A DNA stretch of 64,000 nt from Ornithinibacillus bavariensis (GCF_018333235.1 NZ_BORP01000007.1:1-64000), one strand, 5' to 3'; counted from the stretch's first letter, positions 19,038 to 27,624 are shown. Program-made: numbers and translations. Notes: a model not told the origin generated them from the sequence alone.

Positions 19038-19178
19038 ATGAGTAATGATGAGAAGAAAAAAGCGAACCACAACGAAGAGAAATCAGATTTAAAGGGCACA
19101 TTTGTTTCTGTCATGATTTTAGGTGTATTTTTAGTTATTAGCTGGATTGGTGCCTTTACATTATTTCTCTCAAGGTAG
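19038..19178 (+). CDS. Cytochrome c oxidase subunit IIa (ba3 type)
   Basis: A 46-residue protein: about 20 charged residues and then one membrane span (GTFVSVMILGVFLVISWIGA). Its size, single helix and position directly before subunit II match subunit 2A of ba3-type oxidases. The start is ATG 19038-19040 after AAAGGAGG. It is the first gene of a three-gene oxidase operon. The call rests mainly on context. Confidence 0.78.
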   Translation: MSNDEKKKANHNEEKSDLKGTFVSVMILGVFLVISWIGAFTLFLSR

Positions 19179-19205
19179 ATTTATTAAAAGGAGTGTGAGT
19201 GGACA

Positions 19206-19709
19206 ATGCATTTGCATAAGTATGAAAAAATTTGGCTGACATTTGGAATTGGCGCTTTAGTTATTTTCTTAATTGTTCTAGGTTATGGTGCCTTCTACAA
19301 AGGGACACATCCACAAAGTCACGGAGTTACTATTGATCAAAATAACATCGAATCTAATGAAGCATTTAAACCAGAGAACCTTGGTTTAACAAAAGTGGAT
19401 GATGATAAGTACATCATCAATATTGCCGCTAGTGCTTTTAATTATGATCTAGGAAAAGATGAGGAAGGAAATGTAGTCAAACATATTCGAATTCCTAAAG
19501 GCTCCAAAGTATTATTTCAGGCCACGTCAAAAGATGTAATTCATGGATTTAATGTCGCTGGAACGAATGTAAATATGATGGTAGAACCGGGCTACATTAG
19601 TAGCTTAGAAGTCGCTATGAATAAACCAGGGACGTATACAATTGTTTGTAACGAATATTGTGGAGTTGGACATCATTTGATGTATGCCACTTTGGAGGTG
19701 TATGAATAA
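19206..19709 (+). CDS. Cytochrome c oxidase subunit II (ba3 type)
   Basis: A 167-residue subunit with one N-terminal membrane anchor (about residues 9-32) and an outward cupredoxin domain. The CuA ligands are visible as IHGFNVAGTNVNM and CNEYCGVGHHLM. It receives electrons from cytochrome c and passes them to subunit I. A single anchor and short length are typical of ba3 oxidases rather than caa3 types. Its stop overlaps the subunit I start (TAATG), so translation is coupled. Confidence 0.9.
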   Translation: MHLHKYEKIWLTFGIGALVIFLIVLGYGAFYKGTHPQSHGVTIDQNNIESNEAFKPENLGLTKVDDDKYIINIAASAFNYDLGKDEEGNVVKHIRIPKGSKVLFQATSKDVIHGFNVAGTNVNMMVEPGYISSLEVAMNKPGTYTIVCNEYCGVGHHLMYATLEVYE

Positions 19710-21394
19710 TGGAACTGGCAAAAAAAATGAAGGAAACAAAATTAACTCAAGAATTACCAATTTCAAAACAGGAATCTAAGCTTTATATGTCTTATATTTC
19801 TGTAGCATTTATTGCCTTATTAATTGGTGGATTAATGGGATTGCTTCAGGTGTTTGTACGATCTGGAAAATTCACCCTACCTTTTGGAATTGATTATTAT
19901 CAAGTACTTACCGTGCACGGTGTTATCTTAGGTCTTGTCTTAACAACATACTTTATCATCGGTTTTCATTTTTCATTGATGGGTAAAACTGTTGGTATTT
20001 CCCTTAAACAACGTAGAGTAGCTTGGGTAGCATTTTGGATTATGGTAATGGGTACCATTATGACAGCGACGACTATTCTATTAGGGGAAGCAAGTGTTCT
20101 ATATACGTTTTATGCACCGTTACGTGCACATCCAGCATTTTATATTGGCCTTGCACTTGTTATTATAGGTAGCTGGATAGCTGGTTTTGTAAACTGGAGT
20201 CAATTAGCCGTTTGGAAAAAAGCACATCGTGGTGAGAAGTCACCTTTACTTGCATTCATGGTAACAATCAATACTCTATTATGGTTTATTGCCTCTCTAG
20301 GTGTTGCAGTTGCAGTTTTAGTACAATTTATCCCATGGTCTCTTGGCTATGCAGAAACCATAAATGTATTATTAAGTAGAACACTATTCTGGTACTTTGG
20401 ACACCCGCTAGTATATTTCTGGTTGTTACCTGCTTATATGGCATGGTATGCAATAATCCCTAAAATTATCGGCGGAAAAATCTTTAGTGATTCTTTAGCT
20501 AGATTGTCATTTGTATTATTCTTATTCTTCTCCATTCCAGTTGGATTTCACCACCAGTTAACAGAGCCTGGTATTGATTCAACCTGGAAATTCATTCAAG
20601 TAGTATTAACATTTATGGTAATAATCCCAAGTTTAATGACTGCATTTTCATTGTTTGCAACGTTTGAAACTACTGGTCGTAGAAAAGGTGGAAAAGGATT
20701 ATTTGGATGGTTTAAGAAGTTACCATGGAAGGATGTACGCTTCCTAGCTCCATTTATTGGTATGCTAGCCTTCATCCCCGGTGGTGCTGGCGGTATTATC
20801 AACGCTTCACACCAAATGAATGCTGTTGTTCACAATACCATTTGGGTTACAGGACATTTCCATTTAACCGTTGCAACAACTGTTATGTTGACTTTCTTTG
20901 GTATTAGCTACTGGCTGATTCCTCATTTAAGAGGGAGAAAACTCACTCCAAAACTAAATCGCCTTGGTATTATCCAAGCAATCATTTGGACAGTTGGTAT
21001 GGCAATAATGTCTGGAGCAATGCATATTGAAGGTCTATTAGGAGGACCTAGACGTTCTTCATTCTCTGAATATGGTGGAGGAGAGCAGGTTCATGCATGG
21101 ATTGGCTATCAAATGGCTCAAGCTATTGGAGGAACGATATTATTTATTGGTATCATCTTAATGGTTTTCATCTTTATTAAATTAACATTCTTTGCACCAA
21201 AGGGTGAAGAAGATTTCCCTATCGCATCAGAGGAAGAAGATGCAGAACCAACCCCACCTTGGTTTGAGAACTGGAAGCTCTGGATTGGTATTACTGTTGT
21301 ATTAATTTTAGCGGCTTACTCAGTTCCCGTAATGGACATTATCCAACATTCTCCTGTAGGATCTGCTCCATTCGATTGGCCAATCGGAAGGTAA
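19709..21394 (+). CDS. Cytochrome c oxidase subunit I (ba3 type)
   Basis: A 561-residue heme-copper oxidase subunit with about 13 membrane spans that reduces O2 to water and pumps protons. Metal-ligand blocks include the low-spin heme histidine in TVHGVILGL, the CuB block FGHPLVYFWLLPAY, FHHQLTEPG, and the heme pair in TGHFHLTVA. The sequence around the CuB histidine and the small partner subunits fit the B-type (ba3) class. It is the last gene of the operon and is followed by a strong hairpin. In Bacillaceae such enzymes serve growth at low oxygen or high pH; that is inference here. Confidence 0.93.
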   Translation: MELAKKMKETKLTQELPISKQESKLYMSYISVAFIALLIGGLMGLLQVFVRSGKFTLPFGIDYYQVLTVHGVILGLVLTTYFIIGFHFSLMGKTVGISLKQRRVAWVAFWIMVMGTIMTATTILLGEASVLYTFYAPLRAHPAFYIGLALVIIGSWIAGFVNWSQLAVWKKAHRGEKSPLLAFMVTINTLLWFIASLGVAVAVLVQFIPWSLGYAETINVLLSRTLFWYFGHPLVYFWLLPAYMAWYAIIPKIIGGKIFSDSLARLSFVLFLFFSIPVGFHHQLTEPGIDSTWKFIQVVLTFMVIIPSLMTAFSLFATFETTGRRKGGKGLFGWFKKLPWKDVRFLAPFIGMLAFIPGGAGGIINASHQMNAVVHNTIWVTGHFHLTVATTVMLTFFGISYWLIPHLRGRKLTPKLNRLGIIQAIIWTVGMAIMSGAMHIEGLLGGPRRSSFSEYGGGEQVHAWIGYQMAQAIGGTILFIGIILMVFIFIKLTFFAPKGEEDFPIASEEEDAEPTPPWFENWKLWIGITVVLILAAYSVPVMDIIQHSPVGSAPFDWPIGR

Positions 21395-21397
21395 AAA

Positions 21398-21444
21398 GTA
21401 ACCCTAAAAAGGACTGCTTTATTGCAGTTTCTTTTTAGGGTTAC
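21398..21444 (+). terminator. Terminator of the ba3 oxidase operon
   Basis: A 14-bp stem GTAACCCTAAAAAG/CTTTTTAGGGTTAC contains an inner CTGC/GCAG pair. It lies just past the stop of subunit I and could also act for the converging ypwA gene. Confidence 0.75.
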
Positions 21445-21457
21445 CTATTAATAGTTC

Positions 21458-22957
21458 CTAAAACTGATAAATATTACGATATTTCGTCGTTAAATACTCC
21501 ACTAAATAATCTGGATTTAAGCCTTCACCTGTCACATCTTTTAATATATCCAATGGTTTTTTAAGCTTTCCATATTGATGAATATTTTCTGTTAACCAGT
21601 TGCGTATCTTTGAAAAATCCCCTGACTGAATAATACCATCAACATCCAAGGTCTCACTCATCTTATGCTTAAATTGAGCAGCATACATATACCCGAGTGC
21701 ATAGGATGGAAAATAACCAAAATCTCCACCAGCCCAGTGTATATCTTGCAATACACCTTCTCGATCAGTTGGTGGCTTAATGCCAAGATATTCAACCATC
21801 TTCTCATTCCATAAATGGGGCAATTCCTTCACTTCTATATCACCATTGATTAATGCTTTTTCCAATTCATAGCGAACCATAATATGAAGCGGATACGTTA
21901 ATTCATCAGCTTCAATTCGAATGAAGGAAGGTTTCACCTCATTGACAGCCTGATAAAAATCTACTACTGAAACCTTATCAAATTCAATTGGAGCATATTT
22001 TTTAAATAAATCATAATGGGATTCCCAGAAGACTTTATTTCTACCAAGGAAATTCTCCCAGAATAAAGACTGGGACTCATGGATGCCCATGGAAGTACCA
22101 GAAGCTAAAGGAGTTCCTTCTAGCTTCTTATCAATATTTTGTTCATATAAGGCATGACCTGCCTCATGAATGATACCAAATACTGCCATTCGAAAATCTT
22201 GTTCATCATAACGAGTTGTTATTCTGACATCATTAAGATTAAGTGTAATTTCAAATGGATGAATCGTATCATCCAAGCGTCCAGCATCAAAATCATAGCC
22301 CATACGATTTAAAATCTCAATTGAAAAATTCTTCTGGTCCTTCTTTGGAAAATGTGTTGTTAAAATAGAAGTATCTGGTTTTACAGAACTATCTTGAATT
22401 TTTTGTAATAGCTCAGTAAGTGACTTTCTAACTTTAGGAAAGACTTCATCTAATGTTTTAACCGTTACACCTGGCTCGAAATTATGAAGTAATGCATCAT
22501 AAATATTCTCTTCATAACCCCAGTAATTTGCAAACTTTTTATTGAAATCTACTAGTTTTTCTAAGTAAGGCTGGAAATCAGAAAAATTCGCCTTCTCCCT
22601 TGCATCTTGCCAAACAGCTTCTGATTTTGATTGTAGCATCACATATTCTTTAAATTCGTTTTCAGGTATTTTTTGATTCTTTTCATAAATTTCAAGGCAC
22701 TCCTGAACAGATTTCTGAATTAATTGATCCGATGTTTGCTCCTTTAGTTCATCAATGAAATTCTTCATTTTATCTGATACTTGCATTTGATGTAGTTTTT
22801 GAGCAAGATATCCTACTACTTCAGATCGTTGCTCTACACCTTTTTTTGGAATTTTTGTCCGTAAGTCCCATTGAATTAAGGAAATAGCTTCACGTAAGGC
22901 ATTTTGTTCTTTTAAAAAATCCATAAAATCCTTTTCTGTTTCTGTGATAGTTGCCAT
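21458..22957 (-). CDS. ypwA: Metallocarboxypeptidase, M32 family (YpwA-like)
   Basis: A 499-residue Taq-type (M32) carboxypeptidase that removes C-terminal residues from peptides. The zinc site HEAGH lies near residue 262, and the family blocks GIHESQSLFWEN and GDFGYFPSYALGYMYAAQ follow. The length matches the family. The start is ATG 22955-22957, eight bases from GGGGAG. The gene follows the ypsC-type methyltransferase by six bases on the same strand, so they are likely co-transcribed. Confidence 0.92.
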   Translation of the reverse strand: MATITETEKDFMDFLKEQNALREAISLIQWDLRTKIPKKGVEQRSEVVGYLAQKLHQMQVSDKMKNFIDELKEQTSDQLIQKSVQECLEIYEKNQKIPENEFKEYVMLQSKSEAVWQDAREKANFSDFQPYLEKLVDFNKKFANYWGYEENIYDALLHNFEPGVTVKTLDEVFPKVRKSLTELLQKIQDSSVKPDTSILTTHFPKKDQKNFSIEILNRMGYDFDAGRLDDTIHPFEITLNLNDVRITTRYDEQDFRMAVFGIIHEAGHALYEQNIDKKLEGTPLASGTSMGIHESQSLFWENFLGRNKVFWESHYDLFKKYAPIEFDKVSVVDFYQAVNEVKPSFIRIEADELTYPLHIMVRYELEKALINGDIEVKELPHLWNEKMVEYLGIKPPTDREGVLQDIHWAGGDFGYFPSYALGYMYAAQFKHKMSETLDVDGIIQSGDFSKIRNWLTENIHQYGKLKKPLDILKDVTGEGLNPDYLVEYLTTKYRNIYQF

Positions 22958-22962
22958 CTTAT

Positions 22963-24099
22963 TCACTCCCCTATTTTCTTGCCGAAATACTGATAATAAT
23001 CAGTCTTGATAAAACCATTAAATAACTTACGCTTCTTAGTTGCTTTTTGACCATAATATTTTTCAAACTCTTCAAACGCTGTTAGTATATAAACACTCCA
23101 TGAAGGATGTTTCTTCATAATGTTTCCGAATTCTTGATAAATCTGTATAACTGTTTCTTGATCGCCCAATCGTTGTCCATATGGTGGGTTTCCGATAATA
23201 TATCCATTGTCATTTCTAATGGACAAATCGCTAATTTGCATCTGTTTCCAAGTGATTAGCTCTCCTAGTCCTGCTTCTAAACTATTCTCTTTAGCGATGG
23301 TAATCATTTTATGGTCGATATCGCTTCCAATAATCTCTAGCTTTTCATCGTATTTCGCTAAATCCTCCGCTTCTAGGAAAGCCTCTTCCCAATATTTTGG
23401 GCGAATAAACTTCCAATTTTCAGAATCAAATTCGCGGTTAAATCCAGGTGCAATATTTTGCCCGATTAATGCCGCTTCAATTGCAATGGTTCCAGAACCA
23501 CAAAATGGATCTATTAATGTGTATTCTGGTTGCCAATTGGTTAATAGTACTAAAGCTGCAGCCATGGTTTCCTTAAGTGGAGCCTCCCCTTGACCAACTC
23601 GATAACCTCTTTTATGTAAGCCAACACCTGACGTATCAATAGTCAACAATGCTATATCTTTAAGTATAGATACTTCTACTTTATACATGTCACCTGTCTC
23701 TGGCATTTTTGAAGCCATTCCATACTTAATTTTTAAACGTTCGGCGATAGACTTCTTCACAATCTTTTGGCAATCTGGAACACTATGTAAAGTTGATTTA
23801 ACTGATTTCCCGGAAACAGGAAACTGTCCATCCTCACTTATGTAATTTTCCCACGGTAATGCTTTTGTACCTTCGAATAATTCATCAAATGTTGTCGCTT
23901 TAAATTCCCCTACCACCAATTTTATCCGATCTGCAGTCCTTAGCCAAAGATTACATCTAGGGATTGCTGAAATTGGAGCATCAAAAATTACTTTACCATT
24001 ATCTACTTGTACTTCATAACCTAAATTACGTACTTCGTTTGCAACAACGGCCTCTAACCCCATAGCAGCTGTAGCAATCAATTTGATTTTCTGAGCCAT
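22963..24099 (-). CDS. ypsC: THUMP-domain 23S rRNA methyltransferase (YpsC/RlmL-like)
   Basis: A 378-residue methyltransferase. An N-terminal ferredoxin-like plus THUMP RNA-binding region spans about residues 1-160; the SAM-dependent catalytic domain follows with motif I DPFCGSGT near residue 198 and the N6-adenine/N2-guanine motif NPPYG near residue 305. This pattern is that of the RlmL/YpsC family, which modifies a guanine in 23S rRNA in E. coli. The target in Bacillaceae is inferred. The ATG follows GAAGGGAATTTATCG. Confidence 0.9.
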   Translation of the reverse strand: MAQKIKLIATAAMGLEAVVANEVRNLGYEVQVDNGKVIFDAPISAIPRCNLWLRTADRIKLVVGEFKATTFDELFEGTKALPWENYISEDGQFPVSGKSVKSTLHSVPDCQKIVKKSIAERLKIKYGMASKMPETGDMYKVEVSILKDIALLTIDTSGVGLHKRGYRVGQGEAPLKETMAAALVLLTNWQPEYTLIDPFCGSGTIAIEAALIGQNIAPGFNREFDSENWKFIRPKYWEEAFLEAEDLAKYDEKLEIIGSDIDHKMITIAKENSLEAGLGELITWKQMQISDLSIRNDNGYIIGNPPYGQRLGDQETVIQIYQEFGNIMKKHPSWSVYILTAFEEFEKYYGQKATKKRKLFNGFIKTDYYQYFGKKIGE

Positions 24100-24160
24100 C
24101 GATAAATTCCCTTCAAATGGTTTTTAAACAACAATAGTTTACCACACCAAGAAAAATAAA

Positions 24161-24196
24161 ATAACCTTTCTGCATTATATAATACAGAAAGGTTAT
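24161..24196 (-). terminator. Terminator of rnpB
   Basis: A stem of at least 10 bp, AACCTTTCTG/CAGAAAGGTT, is followed on the minus strand by ATTTTATTTTTC. It lies directly after the 3' end of the RNase P RNA. Confidence 0.8.
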
Positions 24197-24210
24197 GTTC
24201 CAATCCTTGT

Positions 24211-24610
24211 AAGACCATTAAATACTCGATAAGCCATGTTCTGTCCCATTTGTACTACTAACGGTGGTCGGCCTCGTACACAGGGTGTAATCATCTATCT
24301 ACAGGCAGTAACCTGTCCCTCGTTCGGTTCATTTCCCTACTAAAGGATGCCCCTACCATTATTTGGGTTGCTCACTCGTGGGGTTTACCGCGTTCCACCT
24401 AAAGTGTTTCCACTTTAGCTACGTCACTGTGGCACTTTCAAGGATATAATTCCATATCGTATGACTTAGGAACTTCACCTGCCGTTAACCAAAATAGTTA
24501 CCTTGACTTATGAATTCATCAAGCACGAACACTACAAACATCTCAGTTTGTGTGAGCATGGACTTTCCTCTACATGAATCATGCAGCGATTACATGAGTA
24601 TTTAATTATT
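24211..24610 (-). ncRNA. rnpB: RNase P RNA, type B
   Basis: About 400 nt with the universal RNase P elements on the minus strand: GTAATCGC followed by GAGGAAAGTCCATGCTC near the 5' end, CCTTGAAAGTGCCACAGTGACG in the middle, GTGGAACGCGGTAAACCCC, ACCCAAAT.ATGGTAGGGG, and GTAGATAGATGATTAC near the 3' end. The terminal helix P1 pairs TTAAATACTC with GAGTATTTAA. Its place next to gpsB is as in B. subtilis. It is the catalytic RNA that trims tRNA 5' ends. Both ends are good to about five bases. Confidence 0.96.
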
Positions 24611-24621
24611 AACTATCCTAT

Positions 24622-24630
24622 ATTCTAACA
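24622..24630 (-). promoter_or_regulatory. Extended -10 promoter of rnpB
   Basis: On the minus strand TGT-TAGAAT (hexamer at 24622-24627) is an extended -10 element that places the start near 24615, consistent with the 5' end expected from helix P1. The -35 region is weak. Confidence 0.5.
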
Positions 24631-24669
24631 TAAACTTATTTGTTTTTCATTGGTAAAAAAAGTTAGAAA

Positions 24670-24978
24670 CTAGGAATCTGCATTGGCATATTTACTGCCA
24701 AAAACTGCCTTTTCTAAATTTGAAAGTCGCTTTAAAACATCATAGTTAACCTGTGGTGCTCCACTTGCTGATCTAGTTTTTACTTGATTTTCACTCGATT
24801 TTTTCAAACGAATAATTTCCTGTTTCAATCGATCAATCTCTTGTGTAAAAGCTTCGTAATCTTGAATAACGATGTCTAGAAATTCATCAACTTCCTCTTG
24901 GTTATAACCTCTCATAGCGGTTTTAAAATCTTTTTCTAAAATATCCTTGCCACTAAGTTTAATTTGATTTCCATTCAC
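24670..24978 (-). CDS. gpsB: Cell division protein GpsB (DivIVA-like)
   Basis: A 102-residue cytoplasmic adaptor that couples peptidoglycan synthases to the division and elongation machinery. The N-terminal DivIVA-like domain has [28 protein letters not shown], then a coiled coil (about residues 35-60), a linker, and the short C-terminal helix [13 protein letters not shown]. It starts with GTG 24976-24978 behind GAGGTGAAACTGA. It lies next to rnpB as in B. subtilis. In that species GpsB binds PBP1; ponA lies 3.3 kb away here. Confidence 0.95.
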   Translation of the reverse strand: MNGNQIKLSGKDILEKDFKTAMRGYNQEEVDEFLDIVIQDYEAFTQEIDRLKQEIIRLKKSSENQVKTRSASGAPQVNYDVLKRLSNLEKAVFGSKYANADS

Positions 24979-25077
24979 TCAGTTTCACCTCATTTATTTC
25001 ATCTGTACTTGATGTCATTAGTTATTATTATTTCATGTTATTTAACTATATGTACGAGTCTCCTTTTTTATTATAGC

Positions 25078-25116
25078 AAAAAAGTAAGAAGCTGAACACT
25101 CAGTCCTCTTACTTTT
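25078..25116 (-). terminator. Terminator of cdd
   Basis: A 10-bp stem AAAAGTAAGA/TCTTACTTTT with an inner CTGA/TCAG pair is followed by T-rich sequence on the minus strand, about 20 bases after the cdd stop. Confidence 0.7.
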
Positions 25117-25133
25117 CTTTCGTTTGCTATGTA

Positions 25134-25532
25134 TTACTTTTCCATATCAGATTTTTTAAATGAGAATGGAAGTAATTCATCCATTGTAGTCGACAATGTG
25201 TTTGTTCGTAAATTTGTAAGATGAATTACCATATCAGGATCAAAAAACTCACTCATTACTTGTCGACATGAACCACAAGGTGGTACTGGTCGTTCTGTAT
25301 CTGCCACAACGGCCATTTCTACAAAATCAGTTTCCCCTTCTGATATAGCTTTAAAGATTGCTACACGTTCAGCACATAAAGAAACAGGAAAAGCTGCATT
25401 TTCAATATTACATCCTGTATAAATTTTCCCAGATTTAGTTAATAAAGCCGCTCCAACAGGAAAATTTGAATAAGGTACGTAAGCCTGTTCTCTCATTTCT
25501 ATAGCTTTATCTATAAGAACTTTTTTAGACAA
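25134..25532 (-). CDS. cdd: Cytidine deaminase
   Basis: A 132-residue zinc enzyme that converts cytidine and deoxycytidine to uridine and deoxyuridine in pyrimidine salvage. The zinc and catalytic residues are in NAAFPVSLCAERVA (Cys and Glu) and PPCGSCRQVM (two Cys). The length is that of the tetrameric class. The start codon is TTG at 25530-25532, behind AAGGGGATGAGG. It forms a single-gene unit here with its own terminator. Confidence 0.95.
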   Translation of the reverse strand: MSKKVLIDKAIEMREQAYVPYSNFPVGAALLTKSGKIYTGCNIENAAFPVSLCAERVAIFKAISEGETDFVEMAVVADTERPVPPCGSCRQVMSEFFDPDMVIHLTNLRTNTLSTTMDELLPFSFKKSDMEK

Positions 25533-25605
25533 AACCTCATCCCCTTCATTAAGTGTGGAAGCTAATTATAGTAAAAGTTGCAAAAAATGTAAAGATAGAT
25601 GAGTA

Positions 25606-25962
25606 TTAAGACTCTATTGCACGTAAAAGTTGATCCAAAACATAAAGAACAGATTGATTTAATTCCATGTATCTTCTTCTTCTAACATCAATGTAGTAGC
25701 TATGCATTAATAAAAGCTCCATATTTTCTTTAGTCGATACAATTTGATTTGGATGTACACTTATCTTATTCTCTTTTATGAATTTTAAAGCAAGTTCTTG
25801 CCAAATCTCCAACAAATCATAAATGGGTGATGTCTTTTTCTTTACCATAACAAAGAATTCTTTGTCTCTACGGTCTTCTGGTGGATTATTTTCTTCAAAT
25901 ACCTGCTTTAAATCTTGTAGATACTTTTTAAGCTTTATGGTATATTCGGTTAATTCCATCAT
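25606..25962 (-). CDS. yppE: YppE family protein (DUF1798)
   Basis: A 118-residue, mostly helical cytoplasmic protein with the DUF1798 features EENNPPEDRRDKEFF near residue 23 and the basic IDVRRRRYMELNQSVLYVLD near residue 91. B. subtilis YppE has a known four-helix structure but no known function. Two adjacent ATG codons can serve as the start, behind TGAGGAATC. It lies within the conserved ypp region that includes yppC, recU and ponA. Confidence 0.8.
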   Translation of the reverse strand: MMELTEYTIKLKKYLQDLKQVFEENNPPEDRRDKEFFVMVKKKTSPIYDLLEIWQELALKFIKENKISVHPNQIVSTKENMELLLMHSYYIDVRRRRYMELNQSVLYVLDQLLRAIES

Positions 25963-26050
25963 GATTCCTCAATTCTTTCATTCTATAGTAATAATGTACC
26001 ATTTCTTTTCTAATATTTGCATCAATATGAACTTGAGGAAAAATAAAAAA

Positions 26051-26071
26051 AGCTTCATTTAACATGAAGCT
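26051..26071 (-). terminator. Terminator overlapping the 69-residue gene's stop
   Basis: An 8-bp stem AGCTTCAT/ATGAAGCT with a five-base loop overlaps the stop codon and is followed by TTTTTTATTTT on the minus strand. Confidence 0.75.
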
Positions 26072-26264
26072 CGCGTACAAATACTGTTGCTTGTTCAATT
26101 GCTTTCTTCTGATTAAGAAAGGAAAGCTGCACTTCCTCATCAATTTTTAAAGTAAGTTTTTGTTCTGCCAAACGGGCTCGGTCTCCAATAACGTGTAATG
26201 CGGCTTCAAAATCCTTTCGCGCTACTCCGTTTTGAATATTGTCTTTTCTCAAAGCAAGACCCAT
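26055..26264 (-). CDS. Small helical protein of unknown function
   Basis: A 69-residue hydrophilic protein that I do not recognise with certainty. It is rich in Ala, Glu, Lys and Gln, without membrane segment or cysteines, and probably folds as two or three helices. It has a proper start (ATG behind TAGGAGTGATGAT) and a terminator that overlaps its stop codon, so it is very likely a real gene. Its position, between yppE and the sspM/yppC pair, is where B. subtilis has other small ypp genes; whether it corresponds to one of them was not checked. Confidence 0.6.
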   Translation of the reverse strand: MGLALRKDNIQNGVARKDFEAALHVIGDRARLAEQKLTLKIDEEVQLSFLNQKKAIEQATVFVRELHVK

Positions 26265-26330
26265 ATCATCACTCCTACTATCATTTAATAGCTTAATTCT
26301 ATAGCTATCTCACCATCTCCTGCCCCTTCG

Positions 26331-26361
26331 ACAAAAGTAGTTGCTAATATACAAAAGTAGT
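26331..26361. repeat. 11-bp direct repeat upstream of sspM
   Basis: ACAAAAGTAGT occurs at 26331-26341 and again at 26351-26361, exactly 20 bp apart, in the region 60-90 bp before the sspM start. It may be a regulator site or chance. Confidence 0.35.
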
Positions 26362-26419
26362 GGATAAACTCATTTTTTTTTACTTTTAAGACAAACTAAG
26401 CAATAAAGGAGGTTTTTTT

Positions 26420-26521
26420 ATGAAAGACAAACAGAAAAACAAACAAAAAGAAGTACTTAATGGAAAACCATTAAAATCTGGAGATAAAAAGCTCAATGGC
26501 CCTAACCGTCCTTCTACTTAA
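26420..26521 (+). CDS. sspM: Small acid-soluble spore protein SspM
   Basis: A 33-residue basic peptide beginning MKDKQKNKQKEV and ending in KKLNGPNRPST. The lysine-rich body and the ending GPNRPST match the minor spore protein SspM of B. subtilis, which is 34 residues. Such proteins are made in the forespore. The ATG follows AAAGGAGG by seven bases, an excellent ribosome binding site. A forespore-type promoter was looked for upstream but only a weak candidate was seen. It lies between yppE and yppC. Confidence 0.85.
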   Translation: MKDKQKNKQKEVLNGKPLKSGDKKLNGPNRPST

Positions 26522-26575
26522 GTTAGAAAGCAATAACACTTGTAACTAAAATTTAAGAAGTTAAGTTTTTCTTAA

Positions 26576-26600
26576 AGGATTTGCATTATCAGCAAATCCT
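26576..26600. terminator. Hairpin between sspM and yppC
   Basis: A 9-bp stem AGGATTTGC/GCAAATCCT with a seven-base loop lies between two converging genes. The T run after it on the plus strand is short (ATTTTC), so termination strength is uncertain. Confidence 0.55.
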
Positions 26601-26607
26601 ATTTTCA

Positions 26608-27555
26608 TTAAAAAAACTTTTTCATATGATAATAAGCAAATACCATATTCCTTTTTCGATAATATGACTTTCCAATTTCAATAGGCTCTTCGGTAAGGGA
26701 ATTGGACCATTTATTTCTTATCCCCCTTAATTCCAGCCAGTCGTTACGTATAATATCTTGGTGGTCGATAATAGGATAAATTGTCCTTAACAATGGGCTT
26801 TTAGGAAAATGATAATAGGTGTATTTTTCATAATCGTATCTACTTCCTGTGTGTTCAACAAAACGGATAAAATCCAGGATTTCTTTATGTATGCTCGGAT
26901 GAAATAATTGGGATGCTAGTCTTTTACCTAATGTGATACGATTTGTAAGATTGGTAAATCCACGAACATACCCACCATAGATTTTCCCATTTAAAGTAGG
27001 GAGAAGAACTGCATTTAACATGATATAATTTTGTAATTGATACGGTACCGATAAAAAGACCTTCCTTTTAAAAAAGGGTTGCGCGATAACAGGCTTTTGA
27101 ATAACATTTTGTTCATTAATAATCAGCGAAGTCATTAATCGATTCCTATCTTTATTTTTCCAAAAATAATTCCATTCCTGAATCATAAAATTAGATACCT
27201 GTATTTCACTTAGGAGATGAAATAATGGCCTGTTATGGCGAAGTGATATTTCATATAGTATGAGCTGTGGGTATGCATCTGAAAATATAAGCCAATTTGC
27301 TCGCTCGTAGGTCATAAATAGACGCATTCGCTGGTGTTCTCCCAGTATCTCTTTGTATGGGGCTAAATATAAATCAGTCATATTCCAACCTGCATTTCTT
27401 GAGACAATACTTGCAAGAAGTGCCCATTTTATTTCTGGGTACTTAAAATAAAAACGCTGATAAGCTTTTGTCCTAGAAATGTTGTCTATATTATGCTTCC
27501 TTGTTTTATTTATTATATAATAGATGTAATCCTCAGTATTCCTAATCATATTCAT
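26608..27555 (-). CDS. yppC: YppC family protein (DUF2515)
   Basis: A 315-residue protein with the DUF2515 sequence of B. subtilis YppC: NIDNISRTKAYQRFYFKYPEIKWALLASIVSRNAGWNM near the N-terminus. No signal peptide or clear membrane span is visible; it is basic and aromatic-rich. The function is unknown. The gene is divergent from recU-ponA, as in B. subtilis. The ATG follows AGGATTTATCA; a second ATG two codons later is also possible. Confidence 0.8.
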   Translation of the reverse strand: MNMIRNTEDYIYYIINKTRKHNIDNISRTKAYQRFYFKYPEIKWALLASIVSRNAGWNMTDLYLAPYKEILGEHQRMRLFMTYERANWLIFSDAYPQLILYEISLRHNRPLFHLLSEIQVSNFMIQEWNYFWKNKDRNRLMTSLIINEQNVIQKPVIAQPFFKRKVFLSVPYQLQNYIMLNAVLLPTLNGKIYGGYVRGFTNLTNRITLGKRLASQLFHPSIHKEILDFIRFVEHTGSRYDYEKYTYYHFPKSPLLRTIYPIIDHQDIIRNDWLELRGIRNKWSNSLTEEPIEIGKSYYRKRNMVFAYYHMKKFF

Positions 27556-27595
27556 TGATAAATCCTGCCTATTCTATGAATTTATGAGATTATAG

Positions 27596-27624
27596 TTACC
27601 ATGCAGGCATTTTTCTGTTATGAT
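27596..27624 (+). promoter_or_regulatory. Promoter of recU-ponA
   Basis: TTACCA (27596-27601), a 17-base spacer and TATGAT (27619-27624) with an upstream TG form an extended -10 sigma-A promoter. It lies 26 bases before the recU start codon. Confidence 0.6.

Noticed and set aside
23207-23593. 128-codon plus-strand open frame opposite ypsC
   Set aside because: It lies wholly within the THUMP methyltransferase gene on the other strand and shows no family features.
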